From a virus, in IMG/VR virus record IMGVR_UViG_3300028743_000025, positions 1-27,329 of that record: a stretch of DNA of 27,329 bases; one strand, given 5' to 3'. Positions 8,182-16,517 of the stretch are shown one piece after another. The notes beneath the pieces are model-generated. The model saw only the letters and a program-made list of their open reading frames with translations, did no database searches and was not told where the DNA came from. The position numbers and the translations under genes are program-made. Each line of letters starts with the position of its first letter. The first letter of the stretch is position 1.

Positions 8182-8725
8182 TTGACGATACCACGTAGGT
8201 AATGGCTTTTCTCATTTGCGCCGTATCAATCAAAGGGGTGTTGGTTCCTTCTATACTTTCACCTGCGGCCAAAGCGGCCTTTGCAGCTTTATACTTTGGA
8301 CCTTTTATCTTGGACAACTTCCTGAGCACGGTAATATCTGAATTTGCAGCCCACCCATTTCGCGGGTCAGTAAACCATTCCCGGCACACGTTCTGCCCAA
8401 TCTGGCCCGCACGGTTGAGATACTTTATTGCAAGGGCTTTATTGCCTGATAATGTGGCACTTACTGCCTGTTTCAATTCGTCTTGAATCGGTTCAATGTT
8501 GCCATGGGCCTGTATTGCTGGCTCTATTACCGGCCGTGCAGGTATGCGTTTCATGGGTGAACCGTTTGTGTGGATAAAAAGCAATTCAGCGTTACCGACT
8601 TCCCCCGTTTTGCGCGTGTTATCTGCTTCGGGTATCCCGACATATACCTGCATATGTTGCAGTTCCTTAAATGCCTCAAGAATTTTTGCCGTGTTATCGG
8701 TTATTTTCAAGGATGAATTTACCAT
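8174..8725 (-). CDS. HK97 gp10-like virion morphogenesis/tail completion protein
   Basis: From the ATG at 8725 the product is 183 aa. That start overlaps the preceding stop by seven bases; an in-frame ATG further upstream, at 8815, would overlap the neighbour by almost 100 bases and is unlikely. The sequence has the family pattern: the VYVGIPEADNTRK turn, the NAELLFIHTNGSPMKRIPARP motif, and later the helical GQIGQNVCREWFTD region. Proteins of this kind complete the neck or tail and sit among the connector genes in many phages. The C-terminus is Ala/Lys-rich and helical. The function is inferred from family resemblance and position. Confidence 0.65.
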   Translation of the reverse strand: MVNSSLKITDNTAKILEAFKELQHMQVYVGIPEADNTRKTGEVGNAELLFIHTNGSPMKRIPARPVIEPAIQAHGNIEPIQDELKQAVSATLSGNKALAIKYLNRAGQIGQNVCREWFTDPRNGWAANSDITVLRKLSKIKGPKYKAAKAALAAGESIEGTNTPLIDTAQMRKAITYVVSSND

Positions 8726-9246
8726 ATGTACATTGGGCCTGCCCCAATCATCTTGGCAAACGTTATAAACTGCTGGCCGTAGGTTGTTAGGTTCCACGAC
8801 CCCCATTGCTCCCATCCCGTGACAATGGGTTGATAACTTACCGATACATCAGCCACGGCCTTTGATACCTGTATGCCCTTAGCTAGACCCATAGAAACAA
8901 CTGTTTTGGCATTTGCGTCTGTGGGCGCTAAAGATTGAAGATAAAGCGTTGCGAAATGAGCCACAAAAAGATTCATACCCATGAGCCACGCATCTTCCCA
9001 CCGCACCTGTGATACTGTGGCATTTGCTAAATTAACAAATGTCTGTAAAATGGGATTAGGTGACGAACCATTAAGAGGAAACAGAGCAACCGAAAACTGG
9101 GAATAAAAAGCCTGAAAGTCAGCTACAGCATAAGGGGGATTATCACCAAAGCGGATATTAGCCGCATCGGTAACGCTCCCCTCTAATGCGTAACTTTCAT
9201 AGCCGTACTGGCTATCAATCCAGTTGTCGAACTCTGGGGATGGCAT
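8719..9246 (-). CDS. Head-tail adaptor protein (DUF4054)
   Basis: The 175-aa product fits DUF4054 proteins that act as head-tail adaptors. It contains the helical ADFQAFYSQFSVALFP segment, then WLMGMNLFVAHFATLYLQSL, which is typical of the central helices, and at the C-terminus KAVADVSVSYQPI, SWNLTTYGQQFITFAKMIG and the GPMYI ending. It probably docks on the portal and receives the neck. The ATG overlaps the previous stop by one base. The next gene starts within its last bases. The family call is from sequence pattern only. Confidence 0.75.
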   Translation of the reverse strand: MPSPEFDNWIDSQYGYESYALEGSVTDAANIRFGDNPPYAVADFQAFYSQFSVALFPLNGSSPNPILQTFVNLANATVSQVRWEDAWLMGMNLFVAHFATLYLQSLAPTDANAKTVVSMGLAKGIQVSKAVADVSVSYQPIVTGWEQWGSWNLTTYGQQFITFAKMIGAGPMYIW

Positions 9247-9494
9247 TATGCCGTTTTCTCCGTATCAGCCTTAGCAGCCTTGCCCGCAACAAATGGGGTT
9301 ACCTGGATGATTTCAATATCCCCATCGGCCTGAGCCCATTTGAACATCTGGTCATCGGAACACCAATCGGGGACATCCTGGAAATCCCCCGTCGTTGTAC
9401 GCACAACTTCCGGGACCATGATACCTGCGGTTTTGTCGAGCTTGTCAGCACCAGGCTTGATAAACCCATATGCTTTCTTTGAAAAGATTCGCAT
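9246..9494 (-). CDS. Small protein between capsid and connector genes
   Basis: This 82-aa product is unrecognised. It begins MRIFSKKAYGFIKPG and contains a QDVPDWCSDDQMFKWAQADGDIEII segment; it ends in an Ala/Lys-rich tail (AGKAAKADTEKTA). Similar short acidic proteins often follow the major capsid gene in related phages. The start is preceded by AAGGGAG close to the ATG, and the stop overlaps the next start by one base (TAATG). It is probably a real gene. A role in the capsid-neck junction is only suggested by its place in the operon. Confidence 0.6.
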   Translation of the reverse strand: MRIFSKKAYGFIKPGADKLDKTAGIMVPEVVRTTTGDFQDVPDWCSDDQMFKWAQADGDIEIIQVTPFVAGKAAKADTEKTA

Positions 9495-9506
9495 GATCTC
9501 CCTTTC

Positions 9507-10520
9507 TTAAATGCCGTCAAAATAACCAACGGGCTGGGTATACAGGAACTTGGGCACACCGATTTGACCCACATAGAGAGTCAGGTAAGCGGCTTCCTTG
9601 ACGTCCGGCTGGGTCATGGCACGTTGGATAGGCACGGTCAGATCGAAGTAGAGGCGATCTTCGTCGTTGACATAGGCAAGGGCACGATCCGTACCATTGG
9701 CACCGGCACCGATGCACCAGCGAGAGGGATATATCTGGACATCCACACCCTGGGTTTTTCCGATGTTGTTTTCGAGGAGGTAGGTCAGGATAGACGCCGA
9801 ACCGGCCGATGAAACCAGTGTGGTGGAGATGTAGGCAAACTGTGCGGGCGGGATCAGAATCTGGTTTGCCATCCCTGAAACGTCGTACTGCGACGCCGCC
9901 CACGTATTGACCAGCATTGTGTTGACGTCGTTCAGGATTTCATTCGGAGTTTTATCTTTCCATGTCCGAAGAGTCGAAGCGCCGGCGGGTACCGCAATAG
10001 CCGTGATGGTCGTGTTATTCAGCAAGCCGGGGTTGCTGGCAAAACCCTGGTAGACCATAAGGTCAAGGGTTTTGTTCCAGTTAAGCCGAATACCTTTGTC
10101 AAGCAGGTCATCAAGCGAGCGGCCAACTTGCTGCATTTTCTGCATATCGACATAAGGCACTTTCAGGATATTGCCCCACCCAAATACGGGGTAGAGGTCT
10201 TTACCAATATCCGCCTGCATGAGGGGAATACTGTTGGACTGACCGCCCATCAGGCCGTACATATTGGGGCCAGACGTGGCGTAATTGACGTTGAAGGTTG
10301 ACGTGTAATCGACCCATCCACCGCCGCTCTTACATACGATATCACGCATCCACGTGACGGAGGTCAGCGGCTCGCGAACCTTGGGATCACGTTTTTCAAG
10401 TTCACCCTGGAGAAAAGCCAGCCCCCCTGAAGTCGCGGCGTCGAAAGTCAGAGCGTTGAAAGCGTTTCCGTTCCGCATGGCATCGATTGTTGCTTTGTTT
10501 ACATTGGTTACAAGTTCCAT
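9507..10520 (-). CDS. Major capsid protein (DUF2184 family)
   Basis: With the ATG at 10520, which has an AAAGGAG site before it, the product is 337 aa; the longer frame starting at 10553 would overlap the cement gene and lacks support. It matches DUF2184 major capsid proteins. The N-terminal arm is followed by GGLAFLQGELEKRDPKVREPLTSV, then VDMQKMQQVGRSLDDLLDKGIRLN, and the C-terminal part has RALAYVNDEDRLYFDLTVPIQRAM and PDVKEAAYLTLYVG. Such proteins have the HK97 fold and build the icosahedral head. Its neighbours (cement protein, protease/scaffold) are the usual partners of a capsid. Confidence 0.88.
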   Translation of the reverse strand: MELVTNVNKATIDAMRNGNAFNALTFDAATSGGLAFLQGELEKRDPKVREPLTSVTWMRDIVCKSGGGWVDYTSTFNVNYATSGPNMYGLMGGQSNSIPLMQADIGKDLYPVFGWGNILKVPYVDMQKMQQVGRSLDDLLDKGIRLNWNKTLDLMVYQGFASNPGLLNNTTITAIAVPAGASTLRTWKDKTPNEILNDVNTMLVNTWAASQYDVSGMANQILIPPAQFAYISTTLVSSAGSASILTYLLENNIGKTQGVDVQIYPSRWCIGAGANGTDRALAYVNDEDRLYFDLTVPIQRAMTQPDVKEAAYLTLYVGQIGVPKFLYTQPVGYFDGI

Positions 10521-10542
10521 TGTTTTTGCTCTCCTTTCTCCG

Positions 10543-11079
10543 TTACGGTGCAATCCGCGTCAGGATGGTAAGTTCGGCTACGTTGTTCGCATCTTTTGCG
10601 CCCGTAGTCCATTGGCAATTGGTAAGCTGGACAGTATTGCCACCATCGGCGGCAGCCTCAAAGCCGCCGACAATACCGGCAGGGATCGCACCATTCAGAG
10701 TTTTGCGCATGTAGACGGCACCGCCAGCGGTGGGCGTGCCAACAAGGCAATTGACAACAGCCGATCCGCGTTCGAGGGCATCACAGGCATTACCGGGTGA
10801 GTACTGACCGGCGCTCTGCGTGACGTAGGTCGTGGACTGCTGAACTTCACGGACGGCCACACCAGCAAAAACAGCCGCGGTGAGGGTACCTCCGGCAGCA
10901 ATCCATGCAGCAATATCGGAATACGTGTTATCCGTATTAAGAACAACACCTGCGCCGAATTTGGGGCCTGCGGCATCCGCCGATTTAACCAGCCGGTTTG
11001 CGATGATACAATCACCGTTCCGGCTGTATGAACCAGGAAAACCGATATTCATTTGAGTGCCTATAGCTGAACCGGGCAT
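10543..11079 (-). CDS. Structural cement protein (Gp24-like)
   Basis: The 178-aa product has the pattern of phage cement proteins such as Gp24: IGTQMNIGFPGSYSRNGD at the start, PKFGAGVVLNTDNTY after it, then LTAAVFAGVAVREVQQSTTY, and the conserved middle GQYSPGNACDALERGSAVVNC. These proteins sit on the outside of the capsid and stabilise the shell after expansion. The gene lies just upstream of the capsid gene and 12 nt after the protease/scaffold gene. A clear ribosome site (AAAAGGAG) precedes the ATG at 11079. The family call is by resemblance; no signal peptide was seen. Confidence 0.75.
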   Translation of the reverse strand: MPGSAIGTQMNIGFPGSYSRNGDCIIANRLVKSADAAGPKFGAGVVLNTDNTYSDIAAWIAAGGTLTAAVFAGVAVREVQQSTTYVTQSAGQYSPGNACDALERGSAVVNCLVGTPTAGGAVYMRKTLNGAIPAGIVGGFEAAADGGNTVQLTNCQWTTGAKDANNVAELTILTRIAP

Positions 11080-11091
11080 GTTTATCTCCTT

Positions 11092-11748
11092 TTAATGCAA
11101 AATGTTTTTGCGGTGGAATTTTTCTTTGGCGCTTTTGCCGAAATCAGTATCATCAGTCCGTTTGGCGTCCTGGGCTTGTTTCAGTTTCAGCAAGTCACCA
11201 TATGAAGCCTTCTGGCTATTGGGAGCTTTGAAAGATGCTATCAGAGCATCGCAAGCTTTCCTTTTTGCCGGGCCGTCGGGCATTGCAGCAATTACCGGGC
11301 GCATCGCCTTGATAGCGGCAATAGCGGCATTGGAATCGGCTCCGGGAATGGGATTGGTCGGGAGTTCTTCACCGGCCAACGTTTCGACGGGAATCAGTTC
11401 GGCGTCGCCAGTCTCTTCCTTCTTGCCCTCTTCGAGCTCTTTGACAAAAGCATCAAGGGACTCTTCCGGGCCTGCCGCTTCGCCAGCTTCCGATGTTTCG
11501 AGTTTTGCCATCCTGGCGGAAATGCCTTTGATCTCTTCCAGAATCTGCTTCATCGCTTCGGCGTGCTCGTTGGTGTTGCTCTCGTTGGTAGTATCGACGT
11601 CCTTTGTGCAAGCATCTTCATTGCGCTTTTCGTTACGAGCTTCCCCCTTCGAGGTTGCTTCAAATGCCTTTGCTACCTCTTCCGGTTCGGCATCTTTGGC
11701 GAATTCTTTCAAGCCAAGGCCGAAAATGTGTTTTACGCTGAAAGCCAT
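11092..11748 (-). CDS. Internal-start scaffold protein nested in the protease gene
   Basis: A second ATG in the same frame, at 11748 (residue Met184 of the full product), follows an AAAAAGGAGACAAAA leader, a better ribosome site than that of the full gene. The product would be 218 aa starting MAFSVKHIFGLGLKEFAKD, i.e. the acidic helical scaffold without the protease. Nested scaffolds translated from inside a protease gene are well known in phages (lambda C/Nu3 is the classic case). The start falls exactly at the domain border, which supports it. The protein would form the internal core of the procapsid and be degraded by the protease. Confidence 0.7.
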   Translation of the reverse strand: MAFSVKHIFGLGLKEFAKDAEPEEVAKAFEATSKGEARNEKRNEDACTKDVDTTNESNTNEHAEAMKQILEEIKGISARMAKLETSEAGEAAGPEESLDAFVKELEEGKKEETGDAELIPVETLAGEELPTNPIPGADSNAAIAAIKAMRPVIAAMPDGPAKRKACDALIASFKAPNSQKASYGDLLKLKQAQDAKRTDDTDFGKSAKEKFHRKNILH

Positions 11749-12297
11749 TTTTGTCTCCTTTTTAATCTCTGGTTTGTGATCTCTTATAGCGACTTGGGTT
11801 CCGGCCCTGCCATGTGGGACAATAGCAATATGGTTGATACGGATGTTTTTTTGTTCATATTTCCCTTCGCCTATTTTACTGTAATCGCATATATAGCCAA
11901 GGGACACTTCCCGCTGCCCGTTTTCTACCTTGGAAATCAGACTGGCATCTTTGATATGTAGGTCAGCAAGCAACTTGTCATCATCTTCGCCCGTGCCCTT
12001 TCTGCTGTTCTGGGCATGGCCCTTTGAATATGAAGCATGATTATTGGGATCGAGCAATTGCGAGGGATGAAGGTCTGTTATATCCTTGCCCTCTACACTT
12101 GCAACTGTTGCAGGGTGGAATACCTCTTTAGGGTCTCTCCATACCTGAACAATACCCGGCTCATCTGCCCCAATCTCTTCAGATGCATATTCCTGCCACC
12201 CTGTACGACCAACAGGCACGTTGTGCGCTATCAAAAACCCCTCTGGAGTCTTTGAAATGTTGTCGCTGATTTTGGTAGCATAATACGCGATAGCCAT
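11092..12297 (-). CDS. Prohead protease-scaffold fusion (DUF2213)
   Basis: This 401-aa protein fuses a DUF2213 prohead protease (about residues 1-175) with a long acidic, helical scaffold. The protease part holds the typical VSLGYICDYS (Ser at 132) and NIRINHIAIVPHGRAG (His at 156) segments, where family catalytic residues are expected, and HPATVASVEGKDITDLHPS upstream. The second half is rich in Glu, Lys and Ala with coiled-coil-like runs, as in scaffolds that guide capsid assembly and are later cleaved. An AAGG site lies before the ATG. An internal start at 11748 probably produces the scaffold alone (see separate entry). Confidence 0.82.
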   Translation of the reverse strand: MAIAYYATKISDNISKTPEGFLIAHNVPVGRTGWQEYASEEIGADEPGIVQVWRDPKEVFHPATVASVEGKDITDLHPSQLLDPNNHASYSKGHAQNSRKGTGEDDDKLLADLHIKDASLISKVENGQREVSLGYICDYSKIGEGKYEQKNIRINHIAIVPHGRAGTQVAIRDHKPEIKKETKMAFSVKHIFGLGLKEFAKDAEPEEVAKAFEATSKGEARNEKRNEDACTKDVDTTNESNTNEHAEAMKQILEEIKGISARMAKLETSEAGEAAGPEESLDAFVKELEEGKKEETGDAELIPVETLAGEELPTNPIPGADSNAAIAAIKAMRPVIAAMPDGPAKRKACDALIASFKAPNSQKASYGDLLKLKQAQDAKRTDDTDFGKSAKEKFHRKNILH

Positions 12298-12306
12298 TGG
12301 TAAACC

Positions 12307-12801
12307 TTATTCAGCCGGGGTAAAAGTCAGCGTTGCTTTGCCTGCACCACTTTTCAAGGTGGTCACGAATTTGACGGCATTATCGTTCAGACCAACAATG
12401 TGAAAACTGCGGGTTGCTGTCGTGGTCATGTTGGTAAATGCCGTAATAGTACCATCAGCATGCTGTACAAAGGGCGTACTGAACGTGCCAGTGGTAGAAG
12501 GTGCACTCTGCACGGCAACAGACCAATGTGCGGTGGTGCCGCTTGTCACCGTAACCTGCAACGACCCGGCCCTGTGACTTGACATGCTGATAGCAGGCGT
12601 AGGGTTGACTTCCGTGCTGGACGAATAATTACCAAGGGTAATAGCCGCCCCCTTCACGATAGTACCCGCCACGGGGTTCAAGGCGGTATTGGCGACGTTA
12701 TAGTTCCCGTCCACAATGGCAAAAGCGCCACCGACGCAAAAACCGAGTACCAGGAAGATCACGACGAATGCTATTGACTTCTTTGAAATACGGTCTTTCA
12801 T
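12307..12801 (-). CDS. Exported or membrane-anchored protein of unknown role in the head operon
   Basis: From the ATG at 12801, with AAAAGGAG before it, the product is 164 aa; a longer in-frame reading to 12933 would run through the terminator hairpin and is rejected. The N-terminus has a positive n-region (KDRISKK), a hydrophobic core (AFVVIFLVLGFCVGG) and AFA at the end, which looks like a signal peptide cut after AFA, or an anchor. The rest is Ser/Thr-rich and beta-like, as in secreted domains. It is not a lipoprotein, because the Cys context lacks a lipobox. It lies between the terminator and the protease gene. I do not recognise it; superinfection exclusion or a virion surface protein are only guesses. 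Confidence 0.72.
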   Translation of the reverse strand: MKDRISKKSIAFVVIFLVLGFCVGGAFAIVDGNYNVANTALNPVAGTIVKGAAITLGNYSSSTEVNPTPAISMSSHRAGSLQVTVTSGTTAHWSVAVQSAPSTTGTFSTPFVQHADGTITAFTNMTTTATRSFHIVGLNDNAVKFVTTLKSGAGKATLTFTPAE

Positions 12802-12866
12802 TTTGGGTTCTCCTTTTGCTGTGGGTAAATATATTTGTGTTGCAATATACTCTGTGTGTAGGCCAC

Positions 12867-12910
12867 AAAAAAAGACGCCGAGAGGTTCAGAGCCCTCTGA
12901 GGCGTCTTTT
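12867..12910 (-). terminator. Strong intrinsic terminator inside the late operon (leftward)
   Basis: The hairpin pairs AAGACGCC (12872-12879) with GGCGTCTT (12901-12908) and, inside it, AGAGG (12881-12885) with CCTCT (12894-12898). The loop is about eight bases. Reading leftward it is followed by seven T residues (12873 down to 12867), an ideal terminator; the rightward side has only four T residues. It lies after the Mu F-like gene and before the exported-protein gene, so it would stop or reduce transcription into the capsid and tail genes unless it is bypassed. Confidence 0.85.
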
Positions 12911-13006
12911 AATGCGCTTGCGTCGCTTGCCATCTGGCCGGATGTTGGGCGAACCTGATTTATTGTGTTACTCTATTATCACAAAGTGAGTTAAAAAACA
13001 ACACAT

Positions 13007-13849
13007 TTATGCGGCCTGTTGGTACATCACCGCATATTTTTGGAACTGGCCTTTATTCATAGTGATAATACTACCACCGATATGCACTTTAGCCGGGAAT
13101 CTGATCATATCGAGGCGCACGATCGGCTCAGGATAACATCTACAATTCCATATATCACCCGCTTGATATGTACCGTAATTCTTATTTTGCCGATCAAGTA
13201 ATTCAGGGTTAGGGGCTTCTCTCCAATTGATGATTACGCCCTCCATGTGCTTGTGGGAATCACGCACACGGGCATCATGGGACGTGCGCCAAACGTACCA
13301 GTCAAGATCAAGGCTATCTGCCCTGGCCTTTGTAAGCGCCGTTGACGCCTTGCTTGTCTCTGTTCTAGCAATCAGATTGATACGGCTGTCTGCAATCTGC
13401 GGGAACTGTTGTTTCAATTCATCGGCAATGTCGCTTGACCGTCTGCCCTTTTGGGACTCTTGCAGGACATAGTCATTTACCTCACGAGCTATAGCAAGTG
13501 GGAAGGTTGACACAAGCTCTGCATTCCGAGTGATGATAGACTGCACTGCATAGCCTATAGGACCATTCATCTCATTGCGCAACATATCATATATGAGCTG
13601 CCCTTGCATGGACTCACGGGCAGCAGCACGCCACGTCTTGGCACCTTCTACAACAAGCCCGGTAATCATCTTGACAGCAGCCGATCGAGTGAAATCGTTG
13701 AACGCCTGGGAAAGGGATAAACTACGTAGGTTTTGCGTGAGTTCAAACGGATGGGTGAAATCCAGCACAAGCATCCGCTTGAATAGGCTGGCAAGCATCC
13801 GCTTATACTGTTCTTCTATTCTGCGCTTTGGTTGCCAGATGCTATTCAT
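13007..13849 (-). CDS. Mu F-like (SPP1 gp7-like) minor head protein
   Basis: The 280-aa product shows the family core in its second half: RINLIARTETSKASTALTKARADSLDLDWYVWRTSHDARVRDSHKHMEG, followed by GTYQAGDIWNCRCYPEPIV. The Arg-Asp-Ser-His and the Cys-x-Cys (NCRCYP) pattern are hallmarks of Mu F/SPP1 gp7 proteins, which bind the portal inside the procapsid and may be ejected with the DNA. The N-terminal half is helical. The ATG overlaps the portal stop as ATGA, so the pair is translationally coupled. The downstream terminator follows within about 100 bases. Confidence 0.85.
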   Translation of the reverse strand: MNSIWQPKRRIEEQYKRMLASLFKRMLVLDFTHPFELTQNLRSLSLSQAFNDFTRSAAVKMITGLVVEGAKTWRAAARESMQGQLIYDMLRNEMNGPIGYAVQSIITRNAELVSTFPLAIAREVNDYVLQESQKGRRSSDIADELKQQFPQIADSRINLIARTETSKASTALTKARADSLDLDWYVWRTSHDARVRDSHKHMEGVIINWREAPNPELLDRQNKNYGTYQAGDIWNCRCYPEPIVRLDMIRFPAKVHIGGSIITMNKGQFQKYAVMYQQAA

Positions 13850-15291
13850 TCATCGGCCTTATCTGATGGCTTATTAGGCTCGAATCCAGGCAAGCCACCC
13901 ATTCCCATTTCCTGTTTTGGCTCCAGGCTATCATCGGCCTTCTCGATATCTTTATCAGTGATGTTTGACCACATACCAGTTTCGTCAGACATTTGGCGCA
14001 GCTCTTTCAAAGCTATCTGCTGGGATATGATACCGGCATTGAATGTGTCGTTGACTGCCGTCGTCTTTTTGCTGGCAAGTTCTGCCCGGCGCTCACTGGT
14101 AACAGTCTGGCATGGCTTGAAGGCAAAATCAAGATCGTCTGGTATCTCACCCCAGGTGGACAACGCAATCACGGGTGTGAGTTTGTCAAGCTGGGGGCGC
14201 AACTGGCTGTCCTGTTTCTCACCCAACATGTCGTAATAGTTTTGGAGATCGCTTTCACCGGAAGAGTTCAAGCCAGACGGCGCACGGCCAAACAACTTCG
14301 TACACGGTATTTCGGCGGCCCCGGACATGTCGAGCATAAAAGATTCGTATATGTCGTTGATGCCTGTGAACGAATACTGCTTAGTATCGAAGTCGTCGTC
14401 CTTGTCAAGCACCATCATGCCCATGTTGGACATGAGCCGGTTTTGCGCTGACAGAGTGTTGTAAAGGTTTTGTTGTGCCTTGGGGTTATTTGCGGCAAGC
14501 TGCTGGGCTAATGATCCCATTTTTAGCACACGTACGTTAGCAAGAAATATTAGACTGGCAATGTTCCACGAGGTGTTATCCCTCTTTTTGAGTTCATCGA
14601 AAACAATCTCGACCTCAGATGCCCCCCAATGTACTTCGGCTTGTCGCTCCCAAAAAGGGAGGTTACGGCCGATAAAGCGCAAGACTCGTGATGCATGTAC
14701 ATCATAGAAGTGGCCTGTCTCTGTCGTCACCCTATAGGATGCAGGGAGTCCAAAGTCCGGGCTATTGATATCCTCTATTTGCTCTGCGCTAGGGGTGATA
14801 CCACTCCACCTATCGAGTACAAGCAAACCGCAATAGCTTCCAGGCATCACTTGATCAAGGTCAAGCGGCTGGTCAAGCATATTCTCATGGCCCTTGATCA
14901 TCATGATCGCGCCCGCCCCACCATACAGCCGACCCCATTTCAGGGCCTCATTGATGGCGGCACGGGTCCGGGTAACGCGCTCCACCTTCTGGTATTTGTC
15001 TATCATTTCTGGGGATACTTGGCAGGTAAGTTCAATCCAGTTCTTGCACATATCATCAGGGATGGTGTCGATTACTTTGCGAATAATCCAATGGGACCGG
15101 TACAGCGAATTCATCAGGTTGTAATCGCGGGATAGGCGTGTCAGAGGATAATCGGTGCCCTCCATGATGTTGTTGGAGCCAAAGCCGATACGCGCCATAA
15201 GATTTTGGAATGAGTCCAGGGTTTGAGTATCAGCATCATTAGTTTGGATAGGCGCGGTAGTGACCGGTAGTTTTTTATTTTTACGGCTCAT
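13846..15291 (-). CDS. Portal protein (DUF1073)
   Basis: At 481 aa from the ATG at 15291 (GGAGG eight bases upstream, ATGA overlap with the terminase stop), this matches DUF1073 portal proteins. Typical segments are YPLTRLSRDYNLMNSLYRSHWIIRKVIDTIPDDM near residue 50-85, then ALKWGRLYGGAGAIMMIKG, the ASRVLRFIGRNLPFW strand, and, in the later part, EIPCTKLFGRAPSGLNSSGESDLQNYYDML. The dodecameric portal sits at one vertex, lets DNA enter and leave, and contacts the terminase and neck. The gene order TerL-portal-Mu F is canonical. A start 15 bases further upstream (15306) is possible but less well supported. Confidence 0.88.
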   Translation of the reverse strand: MSRKNKKLPVTTAPIQTNDADTQTLDSFQNLMARIGFGSNNIMEGTDYPLTRLSRDYNLMNSLYRSHWIIRKVIDTIPDDMCKNWIELTCQVSPEMIDKYQKVERVTRTRAAINEALKWGRLYGGAGAIMMIKGHENMLDQPLDLDQVMPGSYCGLLVLDRWSGITPSAEQIEDINSPDFGLPASYRVTTETGHFYDVHASRVLRFIGRNLPFWERQAEVHWGASEVEIVFDELKKRDNTSWNIASLIFLANVRVLKMGSLAQQLAANNPKAQQNLYNTLSAQNRLMSNMGMMVLDKDDDFDTKQYSFTGINDIYESFMLDMSGAAEIPCTKLFGRAPSGLNSSGESDLQNYYDMLGEKQDSQLRPQLDKLTPVIALSTWGEIPDDLDFAFKPCQTVTSERRAELASKKTTAVNDTFNAGIISQQIALKELRQMSDETGMWSNITDKDIEKADDSLEPKQEMGMGGLPGFEPNKPSDKADE

Positions 15292-16517
15292 ACCGCTAAC
15301 CTCCATTGTGGTATTTTAGTTTTGATACCATAGCGTAATGCATCGGGGCAATGGTCGTTTGATTTAATCGGCTTTTCTTCACCACGCAGGGCGGCCTTTT
15401 CGTCCCAAGCATAAGCTGCTGTTTCTCCAATAGTGTTTGTACACCTTTTATGTATTCTGATCAAGCCTCTTTTCATCATGACCGAGACCATGCGGATGCC
15501 GTCGAGGACTTCGTTATCTGCATCCTGTACTAAAAGGCCACGGGATCGAAGTTCCGCCGCAAAGGATGCTGCCGAAGGGTCAAGCACAATCGTGGCGTCT
15601 TCCTTAGGGCCTATAAACTCTATTAGGTCATCAGCATACTCACTATCGGTTTTTTGACGGCCCTCTTTTTTGCTGTCCCAGTAATATTCCCTATCCACCC
15701 AAACGCTTTCACCATCATCCAGCATATCGAGGAAGGGCATGGGATTAGTGGTCCCGTAATCAATAAGGATGTACCTGTCCACGTAGCCACTACGCAAGCC
15801 AATAGGTATTGTGTCTTCATCGTATAATAGATCATCAGACCAGCAATCTTTGTAAATTGCCCCTTCGGCTACTACCCATAGGCCTAGGATGAACCGCTGG
15901 TAATAAACACCTGCATATGCATTGCGGATGAAATGCTTGTATTCTTCGTCAAGAGCCGGATTGTCGTCAAGTTCAAAATGGATAACTTTAACCATCTTTG
16001 AAGCGAGCTTTTCAGGGTCGTTGATATATTCAGTGTAGAGGTAATGGTAGGGGGAATCAGGGTTAGTCGTTGCGTACAGCCTCGCCCCTGGGACGGACAT
16101 ACGGTTCAGAAGCTGTTTAAAAAAACGTTCTGGCATCAAGGAGAGCTCATCACAATATGCCCGTGCTATGGTCTTACCACGGATATATTTTTCAGATCCT
16201 TCATCCTTAGCGCCGATAACTTTGTATTCATCCCCAAACAAATCGAGCTCGCCTGATTGCCGGTTGTAGTGATAGTTGCGCGTGCCTACTACGTCGAAGA
16301 GGTCACGGAGGATATTATCGTAGATTGTGTCCTTTGATACGCCCGTGATAACCCCTAACCCCTGGGGGGCATCACCGCACATATTAATCAGCTTGGGGAT
16401 CATGGCAACCGTCTTACCAGACCGTACAGAGCCTTCCAAAATTGTAATACGGGAATCTTGACCTACAGGGGTGAGGATGAATTGGAGGGCTTTCTTGCCA
16501 AAGGGTTGGAGTATCAT
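15288..16517 (-). CDS. terL: Terminase large subunit
   Basis: The 409-aa protein is the packaging motor and nuclease. The ATPase half has Walker A GSVRSGKT at residues 29-36, Walker B IARAYCDEL at 117-125 with Asp123 and Glu124, and a coupling motif ATTNPDSP at 149-156. The nuclease half has the acidic clusters YILIDYGTTN (Asp253), VLDPSAAS (Asp313) and NDHCPDALRYG (Asp388, Asp392), as in the RNase H-like terminase nuclease. It uses ATP to pump DNA through the portal and cuts the concatemer. The stop overlaps the portal start as ATGA and the start overlaps the small-subunit stop, so the three are coupled. Confidence 0.92.
   Translation of the reverse strand: MILQPFGKKALQFILTPVGQDSRITILEGSVRSGKTVAMIPKLINMCGDAPQGLGVITGVSKDTIYDNILRDLFDVVGTRNYHYNRQSGELDLFGDEYKVIGAKDEGSEKYIRGKTIARAYCDELSLMPERFFKQLLNRMSVPGARLYATTNPDSPYHYLYTEYINDPEKLASKMVKVIHFELDDNPALDEEYKHFIRNAYAGVYYQRFILGLWVVAEGAIYKDCWSDDLLYDEDTIPIGLRSGYVDRYILIDYGTTNPMPFLDMLDDGESVWVDREYYWDSKKEGRQKTDSEYADDLIEFIGPKEDATIVLDPSAASFAAELRSRGLLVQDADNEVLDGIRMVSVMMKRGLIRIHKRCTNTIGETAAYAWDEKAALRGEEKPIKSNDHCPDALRYGIKTKIPQWRLAV

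Noticed and set aside
11102-11779. Long plus-strand frame of 225 codons
   Set aside because: It lies wholly antisense to the protease/scaffold gene, has no ribosome site, and its residues reflect the reverse complement of a Glu/Lys-rich sequence.
12802-12933. Upstream extension of the exported protein to an ATG at 12933
   Set aside because: It would translate through the terminator hairpin and has no ribosome site, whereas the ATG at 12801 has AAAAGGAG and begins a signal-peptide-like stretch.
13846-15291. Reading the DUF1073 protein as an anti-CBASS Acb1 enzyme
   Set aside because: Some databases attach that label to this family, but no pair of HxT/HxS phosphoesterase motifs is visible and the gene is in the portal position.
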